In this document: piece after piece, positions 33,577 to 43,678 of the stretch
Numbering within the stretch: the stretch's first letter is position 1
Layout of the letters: every line of letters starts with the position of its first letter
Origin: Bacillus_BD sp963787345
GTDB lineage: Bacteria; Bacillota; Bacilli; Bacillales; Cytobacillaceae
Direction of reading: 5' to 3'
DNA: 64,000 nt
Assembly (NCBI GenBank): GCA_963787345.1
Contig: CAWBCW010000011.1
Coordinates: forward strand, 496,001 to 560,000
The notes under the pieces: model-generated
Seen by the model: the letters and a program-made list of their open reading frames with translations, nothing else
Database searches by the model: none
What the model was told of the DNA's origin: nothing
Made by a program: the position numbers and the translations under genes

Positions 33577-36255
33577 ATGAAGTACCATGAGTTGGACAAG
33601 AAAGAGGTAGTGGAAGCCTTAAATACAGACCTCTCGTCAGGGTTAACAGGTTCAGTTGTTAAGAAGCGCCTGAAGCAATACGGGAAGAATGAACTGGATG
33701 AAGGGGAGAAGCAATCGGCTTTGCTTCTGTTTTTCAGTCAGTTCAAAGATTTTATGGTATTAGTACTATTAGCTGCAACCTTGCTGTCTGGTTTGTTAGG
33801 AGAGTATATAGATGCGATGGCCATTATTGCGATCGTAGTTATTAACGCTTTCCTTGGGTTTTATCAAGAACGAAGAGCAGAAAAATCACTACAAGCATTA
33901 AAGGAACTTTCGGCTCCACAAGTACAAGTGTTGCGGGAAGGTCAGTGGTCAAAGATCCCCTCGAAGGAAATTGTTCCTGGAGATATATTAAAATTTGCAA
34001 GCGGAGACAGAATTGGTGCTGATGTTAGACTTGTTGATGTGAATAGTCTTGAAATTGAAGAGTCTGCATTAACAGGAGAGTCCCTACCTGTGTCTAAGAT
34101 TTCAGATTCCTTGTCCCGAAAAAATATTGGGATTGGCGATATGGAAAATATGGGCTTTATGGGAACGATGGTGACAAGAGGAAGCGGGATTGGTGTTGTT
34201 ATTGGGACCGGGATGAAAACCGCGATGGGGCAAATTGCTGATTTATTACAAAGTGCCGAATCAATGGAAACACCTCTACAAAGACGATTAGAGCAGCTTG
34301 GTAAAATATTAATTGTTACTGCTTTGATATTGACCGCTCTTGTTGTGTTGGTTGGGATATTACAAGGTCACGATTTATATACGATGTTTTTAGCGGGTGT
34401 GTCCCTTGCAGTTGCTGCGATTCCTGAAGGACTTCCTGCGATTGTCACGGTGGCTTTATCGCTTGGTGTTCAACGAATGATTAAGCAAAAGGCGATTGTG
34501 CGGAAATTACCGGCCGTTGAAACGCTTGGATGTGCTTCTGTCATCTGTTCGGATAAAACCGGAACAATGACTCAAAATGAAATGACAGTGACGAATTTAT
34601 GGAGCGGGGGGCAAAATTGGAAGGTTGACGGTGTAGGGTATGAGCCAAAAGGGTCGTTTTATAAAGGTGAACAATCTGTCGAATTAGATCGAGAAAAAGC
34701 TTTACAGCAAATGCTCATGTTTGGCTTGCTTTGCAATCACGCAGATTTGATTCAAAAGAAAAAAGAGTATGTGATTGATGGCGATCCAACAGAAGGGGCT
34801 TTACTCGTTGCTGGGATGAAGGCGGGCTATAGTCGAGAGCAATTATTAAATGAATTTAACATTGTTCAGGAATTTCCTTTTGATTCTACAAGAAAAATGA
34901 TGTCGGTCATTATTCAAGATGGAAACGGCAGACAATATGTTGTAACAAAGGGGGCACCAGATGTTTTAATCGGCAAAAGTGAAGATATCCTTTGGAATAA
35001 TAAAAAACGAAGACTTAATGGAGAAACAACGCAAACGGTCCAAAGTGCGATTAATGATCTTGCGGCACAAGCACTTAGAACGATTGCGATTGGGTTTAAA
35101 GAAATTCCAAACGGAACGATTATTTTAGACGAAAAAGAAGCAGAAAAGGATTTAACATTTATTGGCTTATTTGGAATGATTGACCCGCCTCGTCCTGAAG
35201 TGAAACAAGCGGTTAAAGAATGTAAGGAAGCTGGCATTAAAACCGTTATGATTACAGGTGACCATGTCATTACGGCAAGGGCGATTGCAAAACAACTTGG
35301 GATCCTTACGAATCAATCCAAAGTAATAGATGGGGAAATGTTATCGAAAATGTCTGTAGAAGAATTAGAAGAAGTAGTCGATGGCGTATCCGTTTTTGCG
35401 AGGGTTTCACCAGAACATAAATTGAAAATTGTTAAGGCCTTGCAAAATAATGGACATATTGTGGCAATGACAGGGGATGGTGTAAATGATGCACCTGCTA
35501 TCAAAGCGGCCGACATTGGAATTGCGATGGGGATAACCGGAACAGATGTGGCGAAAGAAGCATCTGCCCTTGTTCTCCTTGATGATAACTTTGCAACGAT
35601 TAAAGCAGCGATTAAAGAAGGAAGAAATATTTATGAAAATATCCGTAAATTCATCCGCTATTTATTAGCTTCTAATGTAGGGGAAATTCTTGTTATGTTA
35701 TTTGCCATGCTCTTAGGACTGCCATTGCCCCTCGTTCCAATTCAGATTTTATGGGTGAACTTAGTAACAGATGGACTGCCTGCGATGGCCCTTGGTCTAG
35801 ATCAGCCTGAGGGTGATGTCATGAGACGGAAACCAAGAAGCCCTAAAGAAGGAGTATTTGCAAGGGGACTCGGTTGGAAAGTCGTTTCAAGGGGATTTTT
35901 AATTGGAATAGTGACGCTCCTGGCATTTATTTTTGCCTATGGTAAGAATCAGGATCACCTTGTCTATGCACAAACTGTTGCTTTTGCTACATTAGTTTTA
36001 GCTCAATTGATTCATGTGTTTGATTGTAGAAGTGAAAAGTCGATTCTTTCACGGAATCCATTTGGAAATAAATATTTAGTATGGGCAGTATTACTATCAT
36101 TAGTTATGGTATTAGGGGTCATCTATTATCCGCCACTGCAACCCATTTTCCATACGACAGCGATCCTTCCAAGTGATTGGTTAATGATTGTTGGACTTTC
36201 AGCGATTCCAACTTTTTTACTAGCAGGGTCATTTTTACTAAGAAAATCCAAATAA
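33577..36255 (+). CDS. yloB: Calcium-transporting P-type ATPase YloB
   Basis: This P2A-type (SERCA-like) ATPase exports Ca2+ by ATP hydrolysis. B. subtilis YloB is a sporulation-linked calcium pump of almost the same length (892 residues here). The cation-ATPase N-terminal domain precedes two membrane helices. The actuator domain has LTGESLPVSK, the TM4 calcium site VAAIPEGLPAIVTV, the phosphorylation site CSDKTGTMTQN, and the hinge MTGDGVNDAPAIKAADIGIAMG. Six C-terminal membrane helices follow, with NLVTDGLPAMALG. It is divergent from rqcH and followed by its own terminator. Confidence 0.95.
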   Translation: MKYHELDKKEVVEALNTDLSSGLTGSVVKKRLKQYGKNELDEGEKQSALLLFFSQFKDFMVLVLLAATLLSGLLGEYIDAMAIIAIVVINAFLGFYQERRAEKSLQALKELSAPQVQVLREGQWSKIPSKEIVPGDILKFASGDRIGADVRLVDVNSLEIEESALTGESLPVSKISDSLSRKNIGIGDMENMGFMGTMVTRGSGIGVVIGTGMKTAMGQIADLLQSAESMETPLQRRLEQLGKILIVTALILTALVVLVGILQGHDLYTMFLAGVSLAVAAIPEGLPAIVTVALSLGVQRMIKQKAIVRKLPAVETLGCASVICSDKTGTMTQNEMTVTNLWSGGQNWKVDGVGYEPKGSFYKGEQSVELDREKALQQMLMFGLLCNHADLIQKKKEYVIDGDPTEGALLVAGMKAGYSREQLLNEFNIVQEFPFDSTRKMMSVIIQDGNGRQYVVTKGAPDVLIGKSEDILWNNKKRRLNGETTQTVQSAINDLAAQALRTIAIGFKEIPNGTIILDEKEAEKDLTFIGLFGMIDPPRPEVKQAVKECKEAGIKTVMITGDHVITARAIAKQLGILTNQSKVIDGEMLSKMSVEELEEVVDGVSVFARVSPEHKLKIVKALQNNGHIVAMTGDGVNDAPAIKAADIGIAMGITGTDVAKEASALVLLDDNFATIKAAIKEGRNIYENIRKFIRYLLASNVGEILVMLFAMLLGLPLPLVPIQILWVNLVTDGLPAMALGLDQPEGDVMRRKPRSPKEGVFARGLGWKVVSRGFLIGIVTLLAFIFAYGKNQDHLVYAQTVAFATLVLAQLIHVFDCRSEKSILSRNPFGNKYLVWAVLLSLVMVLGVIYYPPLQPIFHTTAILPSDWLMIVGLSAIPTFLLAGSFLLRKSK

Positions 36256-36272
36256 AATATGTTATACTTTCT

Positions 36273-36309
36273 AAGGTAGTAGAAGTCATTCTATTGCCTT
36301 TTCTTTTTT
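36273..36309 (+). terminator. Terminator after yloB
   Basis: AAGGTAGTAGAA pairs fully with TTCTATTGCCTT when G-U pairs are allowed. The loop is GTCA, and TTCTTTTTTG follows the stem. Confidence 0.75.
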
Positions 36310-36398
36310 GCCTTCTGCAGTAGAGTGGACAACCATTGAATAAATGATCAAATAAACATGGAAAATGTCTCTTGTTTATAGTAATATACAGGAGCAGA

Positions 36399-37289
36399 AT
36401 GGATGTGTTATTAATGGTTATAAGCATGACAGGGTTTGGTAGAAGTAAGCAAACTAAAGATCTATTGTCAGTTTCGGTGGAAGTAAAGACCGTAAACCAT
36501 CGTTTTACTGAATTTAATATACGCATGCCCCGCCAATTTAATAAAATTGAAGATAAAATAAAAAAGAAATTAAGCACATCAATACATAGAGGAAGAGTCG
36601 AAGTTTTTGTAACGATAGATGGCGAAGGGATGATGGATCGAAAAGTCCTTGTAGATTGGGATTTACTTGATCAATATGTTCGTTCGATTGAAAAAATTAA
36701 ACAAAAATATTCATTAGAGGATCGCTTTTCATTACAGGATTTATTGATGAGTGAAGAGATTATTCATTTTGAAGAGGCTGAGACGGGCAACGAGGATCTC
36801 GAAAACCTTGTGCTGAAAGCCATTGAAGAAGCAGCGCTATCCTTGAAAGAAATGCGAGAAATAGAAGGAAAAGCACTTGAAAATGACATTCGTAAGCAAC
36901 TAATAAATCTTCAAGAAGTTGTGGTCAAATTAACAGAGGTGGCTCCGACGGTTGTAAAACTTTATAAAGATCGTTTAACAAAACGTATTCAAGAGTTTGT
37001 TGATGGCGGATTCGATGAGTCAAGAATCTTAACGGAAGTAGCCATTTTTGCTGATAAAGTGGATATAAATGAGGAATTAACTCGATTGAATAGTCATCTG
37101 GAACAGTTTGACCATATTCTTACTTTATCTGATCCGATTGGCCGAAAACTTGATTTCCTTCTTCAGGAAATGAATCGTGAGGTGAACACAATTGGCTCTA
37201 AGGCTAATGACTCTCATATGGCAAAAGAAGTGGTCGAAATGAAGAGCATCCTCGAAAAAATGAAAGAACAAGTACAAAATATCGAGTAA
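36399..37289 (+). CDS. yloC: YicC-family endoribonuclease YloC
   Basis: This is a YicC/YloC family protein; E. coli YicC is an RNase that acts on small RNAs. The ATG at 36399 follows AGGAG by a few bases and gives 296 residues. The family N-terminus SMTGFGRS is a few codons later, so ATG 36414 is an alternative. Motifs are VEVKTVNHRFTEFNIRMP near the N-terminus and the C-terminal DUF1732 segment GRKLDFLLQEMNREVNTIGSK followed by MKSILEKMKEQVQNIE. remA, gmk and rpoZ follow in the same order as in B. subtilis. Confidence 0.9.
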   Translation: MDVLLMVISMTGFGRSKQTKDLLSVSVEVKTVNHRFTEFNIRMPRQFNKIEDKIKKKLSTSIHRGRVEVFVTIDGEGMMDRKVLVDWDLLDQYVRSIEKIKQKYSLEDRFSLQDLLMSEEIIHFEEAETGNEDLENLVLKAIEEAALSLKEMREIEGKALENDIRKQLINLQEVVVKLTEVAPTVVKLYKDRLTKRIQEFVDGGFDESRILTEVAIFADKVDINEELTRLNSHLEQFDHILTLSDPIGRKLDFLLQEMNREVNTIGSKANDSHMAKEVVEMKSILEKMKEQVQNIE

Positions 37290-37345
37290 GGTTTAGAAAA
37301 GAAATGTAAAGGTGAAACTATTATATTATTGTGGGAGGGGCATCT

Positions 37346-37606
37346 ATGATTAAGCTGATAAATATCGGATTTGGAAATATTGTTTCAGCAAACCGAATTA
37401 TCTCCATTGTTAGTCCGGAATCAGCGCCCATAAAGCGGATTATTCAAGATGCACGTGATAGAGGTTCATTGGTGGATGCGACATATGGAAGAAGAACACG
37501 AGCTGTCATCATCATGGACAGTGATCATGTGATATTAAGTGCGGTACAGCCTGAAACAGTTGCACATAGGTTAGATGATCGCGATGAATTAATGGATGAG
37601 GGGTAG
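37346..37606 (+). CDS. remA: Extracellular matrix regulator RemA
   Basis: RemA is a DNA-binding ring-forming activator of biofilm matrix and osmoprotection genes. The 86-residue protein (IKLINIGFGNIVSANRIISI, SAPIKRIIQDARDRG, VDATYGRRTRAVIIMDSDHV) closely matches B. subtilis YlzA/RemA. The ATG at 37346 follows GGGAGGGG; the longer open frame begins on that site. The gene ends eight bases before gmk. Confidence 0.94.
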   Translation: MIKLINIGFGNIVSANRIISIVSPESAPIKRIIQDARDRGSLVDATYGRRTRAVIIMDSDHVILSAVQPETVAHRLDDRDELMDEG

Positions 37607-37613
37607 ATACATC

Positions 37614-38228
37614 ATGCAGGAAAAAGGGATATTGATTGTATTATCCGGACCTTCAGGAGTTGGGAAAGGAACGGTAAGAAAAGCGGTTTTTTCACAAGAA
37701 AATACATCGTTTGAATATTCCATTTCCATGACGACGAGAGCTCCTCGCGCTGGAGAAGTTGATGGGATGGATTATTTCTTTAAGACGAGGGAAGAATTTG
37801 AAAGCCTTATACAGCAAGGAAAATTACTGGAGTATGCAGAATTCGTTGGAAATTACTATGGAACACCCGTAGACTATGTAAGGGAAACATTGGACAAAGG
37901 GAAAGATGTTTTTCTTGAAATTGAAGTACAAGGCGCCCAACAAGTACGTCAGAAATTCCCTGATGGCTTATTTATATTTTTAGCCCCGCCAAGCCTTAAA
38001 GAATTAAAAAATCGGATTGTCACAAGAGGAACTGAATCTGAGGATATTATTAACAACCGTTTAAAGGTGGCTAGGGAAGAAATTGAAATGATGCACTTAT
38101 ATGATTATGTCGTTGAAAACGATGAGATTGATCATGCGGTTGAAAGAATCAATGCGATTGTCATTGCGGAACATTGTCGCAGAGAAAGAGTACAACCAAA
38201 ATACTTAAAAATGCTGGAGGGAAAGTGA
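37614..38228 (+). CDS. gmk: Guanylate kinase
   Basis: Gmk phosphorylates GMP and dGMP with ATP. The ATG at 37614 gives 204 residues, the usual length. The P-loop is LSGPSGVGKGTV near residues 10-21. The GMP-binding segment contains SISMTTRAPRAGEVDGMDYFF and the lid has RIVTRGTESEDIINNRL. The Shine-Dalgarno GAGGGG lies in the end of remA. In Bacillus this enzyme is a target of (p)ppGpp, which is family knowledge only. Confidence 0.96.
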   Translation: MQEKGILIVLSGPSGVGKGTVRKAVFSQENTSFEYSISMTTRAPRAGEVDGMDYFFKTREEFESLIQQGKLLEYAEFVGNYYGTPVDYVRETLDKGKDVFLEIEVQGAQQVRQKFPDGLFIFLAPPSLKELKNRIVTRGTESEDIINNRLKVAREEIEMMHLYDYVVENDEIDHAVERINAIVIAEHCRRERVQPKYLKMLEGK

Positions 38229-38232
38229 AGCT

Positions 38233-38457
38233 ATGTTAGAACCTTCAATTGATTCATTAATGACAAAAATTGATAGTAAATATTCATTAGTATCGGTTGC
38301 TGCAAAACGCGCCCGACAAACACAGCTCGGTGCAGGTCCTTTATTAAACCATTATGTGTCACAAAAAAACGTAGGAAAAGCGCTTGAGGAGATTAATGCA
38401 GATAAGTTGTTCTATCGCTTAGGAGAAAGAACAGACTTTAGTTCCAAATATGAGTAA
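38233..38457 (+). CDS. rpoZ: RNA polymerase omega subunit
   Basis: Omega helps assemble RNA polymerase. The 74-residue protein has the family pattern EPSIDSLMTKIDSKYSLVSV then AAKRARQTQLGA and KNVGKALEEINADKLFYRLGE. It begins a few bases after gmk, following GGAGGGAAGTGAAGC. A terminator follows within ten bases. Confidence 0.95.
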   Translation: MLEPSIDSLMTKIDSKYSLVSVAAKRARQTQLGAGPLLNHYVSQKNVGKALEEINADKLFYRLGERTDFSSKYE

Positions 38458-38466
38458 AAAAGCGTG

Positions 38467-38500
38467 AAGGGCTGACCTAAGTCAGACCCTTTTCTTTTTA
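38467..38500 (+). terminator. Terminator after rpoZ
   Basis: GGGCTGAC and GTCAGACCC pair around CTAA, with an A/T extension at the base and TTTTCTTTTT after it. It ends the yloC-remA-gmk-rpoZ unit. Confidence 0.85.
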
Positions 38501-38532
38501 ACATCCATGATAATAAAAGGGAGGTTTGCTTT

Positions 38533-39747
38533 ATGCTTAACAATAAAAAAGTTTTATTATGTGTAACAGGTGGAATTGCCGTGTATAAAGCGGCAGCTTT
38601 AACAAGTAAATTGACTCAAGCAGGGGCAGATGTTCGTGTCATTTTAAGTGAATCTGCAATGAAATTTGTGTCTCCATTAACCTTTCAGGCATTATCACGT
38701 AATGATGTTTATACAGATACATTTGATGAAAAAGACTCAAAGAAAATTGCTCATATTGATCTTGCTGACTGGGCGGATTTAATTATCGTCGCTCCTGCAA
38801 CGGCTAATATCATTGGTAAATTAGCAAATGGAATTGCAGATAATATGATTTCTACTACTTTACTTGCTGCCACATCACCAGTCTGGATTGCTCCGGCAAT
38901 GAATGTACATATGTATGAGCATCCTGCAGTAATTAGAAATATGGAAGTGTTATCACAGTTTGGTTGTCACTTTATTGAACCGGGCGAAGGATATTTAGCT
39001 TGTGGATATGTAGGAAAAGGAAGATTAGAAGAACCTGAAACGATTGTTACGAAAGTCATCGATTACTTTAGCGAGAAAAGTGGATCGTTATCTGGAAAAA
39101 CAATTTTAATTACAGCAGGACCTACGAGAGAGAAAATAGATCCTGTACGCTATATTACGAATTTTTCATCGGGAAAAATGGGTTATGCAATCGCTGAAGA
39201 AGCGATTGCGGCAGGAGCTAAAGTAATATTAGTTTCAGGCCCGGTGTCTCTTACGCCGCCAAGAGGTGCAGAAGTTATAAAGGTGGAGAGTGCGGAGGAT
39301 ATGTATCAGGCTGTGATAGGTCGCTTCAGCGAAGCAGATGCAGTAGTTAAGTCAGCTGCTGTGGCAGATTATAGGCCGAAAGACTATTCCGATCAAAAAA
39401 TAAAAAAACAGCCTGGTGAACAGGTGATTGAATTAGAAAGAACGAAAGATATATTACTCCAATTAGGTAAAATAAAGGATAATCAACTGTTGATTGGCTT
39501 TGCTGCAGAAACAAATAATGTGGCGGAATATGCGCAAAAAAAATTAGAGAGTAAAAATGCAGATATGATTGTAGCGAATAATATTGGAGAAGAGGGAGCG
39601 GGCTTCGATATCGATACGAATATTGTATCTTTTTATAAGAAAAGCGGTGAGATAACTAATTGGCCGATCCTATCAAAAAAAGAAGTGGCTAGAAAAATAA
39701 TTGAAGAAATTCAAATTCTTTTGAAGGATCAATATGAATGTCAGTAG
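38533..39747 (+). CDS. coaBC: Bifunctional phosphopantothenoylcysteine decarboxylase / synthase CoaBC
   Basis: CoaBC makes 4'-phosphopantetheine for coenzyme A in two steps. The 404-residue protein has an FMN-dependent CoaC domain (1 to about 185) with VTGGIAVYKAA, the catalytic histidine in IAHIDLADWAD, APAMNVHMYEHP and the flexible-flap cysteine in GYLACGYVGKGR. The CoaB domain follows with ITAGPTREKIDPVRYITNFS, GKMGYAIAEEA, KSAAVADYRP and IVANNIG. It has its own ribosome binding site (GGGAGG). Its end overlaps priA by ten bases. Confidence 0.96.
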   Translation: MLNNKKVLLCVTGGIAVYKAAALTSKLTQAGADVRVILSESAMKFVSPLTFQALSRNDVYTDTFDEKDSKKIAHIDLADWADLIIVAPATANIIGKLANGIADNMISTTLLAATSPVWIAPAMNVHMYEHPAVIRNMEVLSQFGCHFIEPGEGYLACGYVGKGRLEEPETIVTKVIDYFSEKSGSLSGKTILITAGPTREKIDPVRYITNFSSGKMGYAIAEEAIAAGAKVILVSGPVSLTPPRGAEVIKVESAEDMYQAVIGRFSEADAVVKSAAVADYRPKDYSDQKIKKQPGEQVIELERTKDILLQLGKIKDNQLLIGFAAETNNVAEYAQKKLESKNADMIVANNIGEEGAGFDIDTNIVSFYKKSGEITNWPILSKKEVARKIIEEIQILLKDQYECQ

Positions 39748-42146
39748 CAAAAGTGATTGTTGATGTGCCAGCACAGCAAACGAATAGACCCTTTGACTAT
39801 CGAATTCCTGCCAGTCTACAAGGTGTATTGAAGCCAGGAATGCGTGTGATTGTTCCGTTTGGACCACGAAAAGTCCAAGGGTTTGTTGTTGACATTGTTT
39901 CAGAGTCGCAGTTTCCTAAATTGCGAGGAATTAGTGAATTAATGGATATAGAGCCTGTATTAAATGAAGAATTACTAGAGCTTTCTGAATGGCTTACTGA
40001 ACAAACACTATGTTATAAAATATCAGCATTCCAAGTGATGTTGCCACCCGCCTTAAAAGCAAAATATGAAAAGAAACTAAGGTTAAAGGATCGGCAACTG
40101 CTTCCTTACTTACCGGAGTCTCTTCAGCCTTATTTTTATGGGCATGATACGATTCCTTGGGAAGAGGTATTAAAGTATGGGGAACTTGCTCATATTCAAA
40201 AAGAAGTGTCGAAAGGTACTTTAGAGGTTTTATACATCGTTAAAGAGCGCATTAAAAAGAAAGCAGTGAAAATAGTAACGTCCGCATTATCAACAGAAGA
40301 GTTACTTTCTAGTAAAGAAGAATTGCGAGGCAGTAAACAAATAAGTGTGATCGATTATTTTCTAACGCATCCAGAGCCAATTGAAAGACAAAAGCTATTA
40401 TCAACCCTACAAATATCAAGTTCTGTTATTAAAGGCCTGATAGACAAGGGGATTTTGCAAGAAACGATGAAGGAAGTTTACCGTGATCCCTATCAAGACC
40501 GTACATTTGAACATACGGTACCGCTCCAACTAACAAAGGAGCAAGCGATTGCGATTAAACCAATCGTCCAAAGGATTAACGAAAAGAGACATGAGGTTTT
40601 TCTTTTATATGGAGTTACAGGCAGCGGAAAAACGGAAGTTTACCTCCAGTCGATTCAAAAAGTTCTCGAAGAAGGAAAAGAAGGAATTGTTCTTGTACCT
40701 GAAATCTCACTCACTCCGCAAATGGTCAATCGATTTAAAGGCAGATTCGGTGATCAAGTAGCTGTCCTTCATAGTGGGTTGTCAGTAGGTGAAAAGTATG
40801 ATGAATGGCGGAAAATTCAACGTAAAGAGGTTCGCGTTGTCGTCGGCGCTCGTTCAGCAATTTTCGCTCCGTTTGAGAATTTAGGTATCATTATCATTGA
40901 TGAAGAACATGAAACAAGCTATAAACAAGAAGACAACCCAAGGTATCATGCTCGTGATGTAGCAATTGAAAGAGCGAAGAAACACAATTGCCCTGTGATC
41001 CTAGGGAGCGCGACTCCTTCATTAGAAACGTTTGCCCGGGCAAAAAAAGGAGTCTACCAGCTATTAACCTTGTCAAAACGAATGAACGAGCGGAACCTTC
41101 CATCGGTAGATATCGTAGATATGCGAGAAGAGTTGCGAGAAGGAAATCGTTCGATGTTTTCGCGGGCGTTGCACGATAAAATTCAAGATCGTTTAACAAA
41201 GAAGGAACAGACGGTATTATTTTTAAATAAACGTGGTCATTCGTCTTTCGTTATGTGCCGAGATTGCGGCTATGTAGTTGGGTGTCCGAACTGTGACATA
41301 TCTTTAACTTACCATCGTTTTAGCCAACAAATGAAATGCCATTATTGTGGATTCGAGACGATTGTTCCGACCACTTGTCCTGAATGTTCAAGTGAGCATA
41401 TTCGTTACTTTGGAACAGGGACACAGAAAGTCGAGGTAGAGTTGGGGAAATTATTCCCTGAAGCTAGAGTAATTCGGATGGATGTTGATACGACCTCTCG
41501 AAAAGGTTCGCACGAAAAGCTGTTAACCGCTTTCGAAGAGGGGAAAGCAGATATTCTGCTTGGTACGCAAATGATTGCAAAAGGATTAGACTTTCCGAAT
41601 ATTACGCTTGTGGGAGTCTTATCTGCCGACACGATGCTGCATTTGCCTGATTTTCGTTCTTCAGAGAAAACATTTCAATTGTTGACACAAGTCAGTGGTC
41701 GAGCGGGAAGACATAAATTGCCAGGTGAGGTAGTGATACAAACTTATACCCCGGAACATTACAGTATTATCCTTGCTGGAGAGCAGGATTTCGACCAATT
41801 TTATCAAAAAGAAATGATGATCAGAAAAATGAGCGGGTACCCGCCTTTTTATTATTTAGCGTTAATAACTGTAAGTCACGAAAACCTTATGAAGGTCGTT
41901 GGTGTTACCGAGAAAATATCGAAGCTGCTGTCATCTAGGTTAACAAGAGGAGCACATATACTTGGACCTGTGGCATCTCCAATTCCTCGAATCAATAATA
42001 AATACCGTTATCAGTGTATTGTAAAATATAAAAAAGAGCCTAAACTAACTGAAACCTTAAAACTGATCCTTGATCATCATCAAAAAGAAAGTTATTCAAC
42101 GGGTTTGCAAATCTCCATCGATAAAAATCCTTATATTATGATGTAA
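39738..42146 (+). CDS. priA: Primosomal replication restart helicase PriA
   Basis: PriA is a 3'-5' DNA helicase that reloads the replisome at stalled forks. The 802-residue protein has the 3'BD domain (TNRPFDYRIP), Walker A LLYGVTGSGKTEVYL, Walker B IIIDEEHETSYKQ, ARDVAIERAKKHNCPVILGSA and motif VI SGRAGRHKLPGEV. The zinc-binding insertion has eight cysteines (CRDCG, CPNCD, CHYCG, CPECS). It starts inside coaBC, so it is probably translated with it. Confidence 0.96.
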   Translation: MSVAKVIVDVPAQQTNRPFDYRIPASLQGVLKPGMRVIVPFGPRKVQGFVVDIVSESQFPKLRGISELMDIEPVLNEELLELSEWLTEQTLCYKISAFQVMLPPALKAKYEKKLRLKDRQLLPYLPESLQPYFYGHDTIPWEEVLKYGELAHIQKEVSKGTLEVLYIVKERIKKKAVKIVTSALSTEELLSSKEELRGSKQISVIDYFLTHPEPIERQKLLSTLQISSSVIKGLIDKGILQETMKEVYRDPYQDRTFEHTVPLQLTKEQAIAIKPIVQRINEKRHEVFLLYGVTGSGKTEVYLQSIQKVLEEGKEGIVLVPEISLTPQMVNRFKGRFGDQVAVLHSGLSVGEKYDEWRKIQRKEVRVVVGARSAIFAPFENLGIIIIDEEHETSYKQEDNPRYHARDVAIERAKKHNCPVILGSATPSLETFARAKKGVYQLLTLSKRMNERNLPSVDIVDMREELREGNRSMFSRALHDKIQDRLTKKEQTVLFLNKRGHSSFVMCRDCGYVVGCPNCDISLTYHRFSQQMKCHYCGFETIVPTTCPECSSEHIRYFGTGTQKVEVELGKLFPEARVIRMDVDTTSRKGSHEKLLTAFEEGKADILLGTQMIAKGLDFPNITLVGVLSADTMLHLPDFRSSEKTFQLLTQVSGRAGRHKLPGEVVIQTYTPEHYSIILAGEQDFDQFYQKEMMIRKMSGYPPFYYLALITVSHENLMKVVGVTEKISKLLSSRLTRGAHILGPVASPIPRINNKYRYQCIVKYKKEPKLTETLKLILDHHQKESYSTGLQISIDKNPYIMM

Positions 42147-42242
42147 AGGCGTTATGTTTAAATAGAATTGGTAAAGCTAGTAATAAAAAATGAAGGTACG
42201 TCATGTATAAATAGAAGTTTACACTTGAGAGGAGGATGTCAA

Positions 42243-42728
42243 ATGGCAGTAAAAAAAATCGTTATGCACCCCGCCTCAATTTTAGAACAGCCTTGTCAAC
42301 CTGTCACTGTTTTTAATTCAAAGTTAAAAAAGTTAATCCAAGACATGTATGATACGATGATTGAATTTGATGGCGTAGGTCTTGCAGCACCACAGATTGG
42401 AAACGATAAACAAATTGCGATTGTCGATATTGATGATGGTTCTGGCTTGATTGAATTAATTAATCCTGAAATCCTTGAAACAAAAGGGGAACAAACCGAT
42501 GTAGAAGGTTGTCTAAGTTTCCCAGGAGTTTATGGTGAAGTGACAAGACCTGATTATGTAAAAGTAAAGGCTTTGAATGGAAAAGGAAAACCACAAATTA
42601 TTGAAGCTGAAGGTTATCTTGCTCGTGCAATTCAACATGAAATTGATCATTTACATGGAGTTTTATTCACTTCGAAAGTATCGAAGTATATAAAGGAAGA
42701 AGATTTACAAGAGGTGGAAGAATCATGA
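42243..42728 (+). CDS. def: Peptide deformylase
   Basis: Def removes the N-formyl group from nascent proteins. The ATG at 42243 follows GAGAGGAGG and gives 161 residues; the longer open frame upstream has no family match. Metal-site motifs are GVGLAAPQIG, EGCLSFPG with the ligand Cys90 and HEIDH at 132-136. It overlaps fmt by an ATGA, the usual pairing of deformylase and formyltransferase. Confidence 0.97.
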   Translation: MAVKKIVMHPASILEQPCQPVTVFNSKLKKLIQDMYDTMIEFDGVGLAAPQIGNDKQIAIVDIDDGSGLIELINPEILETKGEQTDVEGCLSFPGVYGEVTRPDYVKVKALNGKGKPQIIEAEGYLARAIQHEIDHLHGVLFTSKVSKYIKEEDLQEVEES

Positions 42729-43678
42729 CAAAAATTATTTTTATGGGGACTCCTGATTTCTCTGTCCCGGTTTTAAGACAGATTATGAGAGATGGATATG
42801 ACTGTATTGGAGTTGTTACACAACCTGACCGGCCTGTTGGCAGAAAAAGAGTTTTAACTCCTCCACCGGTTAAAGTGGAGGCTGAAAAACATGGGATTCC
42901 TGTTTTTCAACCGGAAAAGCTCAGTAGATCAAAAGAACTTCAAACCATTCTAGATTTAAACCCAGATTTAATTGTAACGGCAGCGTTTGGCCAAATTCTC
43001 CCAAAAGAATTACTCGAAGCACCGCGTTTTGGCTGTATTAATGTTCATGCTTCATTGTTGCCAGAGTTACGCGGGGGGGCTCCTATCCATTACGCGATTA
43101 TTCAAGGGAAAGAGAAAACAGGGATTACGATCATGTATATGGCAGAGAAATTGGATGCGGGCGATATTTTAACTAAAGTAGAAGTTCCGATTTCAGAACA
43201 AGATAATGTTGGAACGATGCATGACAAACTCAGCCAAGCAGGTGCAAAGCTCTTATCCGAAACGATCCCTGCTTTATTAAATGGAGAGCTAACTCCGATT
43301 AAGCAAAATGAAGCTGATGCTACGTTTGCCTCTAATATTAAAAGGGAACAAGAAAGAATTGATTGGACGAATACAGGAGAAGCGATCTATAACCATGTTC
43401 GCGGTTTAAATCCATGGCCTGTTGCCTATACAAAACTGGAAGGTAATGTCGTCAAAATTTGGCAAACTAGAAAGGTGCCAATCGGGAATAAAGAGCAGCC
43501 AGGAACGATTAGTAAAATTGAAGAAGATGGTTTTATCGTCGCAACTGGCAATGAGACTGGGATTAAAATAACTGAAATACAACCAGCTGGCAAAAAAAGA
43601 ATGTCTGCACAGCAATTCCTGGTAGGAGCAGGCTCTCATTTAACTACAGGGATTGTGTTAGGGGATACCGATGAATAA
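42725..43678 (+). CDS. fmt: Methionyl-tRNA formyltransferase
   Basis: Fmt formylates initiator Met-tRNA with 10-formyl-THF. The 317-residue protein has IIFMGTPDFSVPVLRQI, the catalytic region INVHASLLPELRGGAPIHYA, YMAEKLDAGDIL and the C-terminal OB-like tRNA-binding domain (about residues 205-310, NHVRGLNPWPVAYTKLEG). It overlaps def at its start and rsmB by eight bases at its end. Confidence 0.97.
   Translation: MTKIIFMGTPDFSVPVLRQIMRDGYDCIGVVTQPDRPVGRKRVLTPPPVKVEAEKHGIPVFQPEKLSRSKELQTILDLNPDLIVTAAFGQILPKELLEAPRFGCINVHASLLPELRGGAPIHYAIIQGKEKTGITIMYMAEKLDAGDILTKVEVPISEQDNVGTMHDKLSQAGAKLLSETIPALLNGELTPIKQNEADATFASNIKREQERIDWTNTGEAIYNHVRGLNPWPVAYTKLEGNVVKIWQTRKVPIGNKEQPGTISKIEEDGFIVATGNETGIKITEIQPAGKKRMSAQQFLVGAGSHLTTGIVLGDTDE

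Noticed and set aside
36119..36577. Minus-strand open frame across the yloB-yloC junction
   Set aside because: It is antisense to two conserved genes, contains the yloB terminator and shows no recognisable motif.
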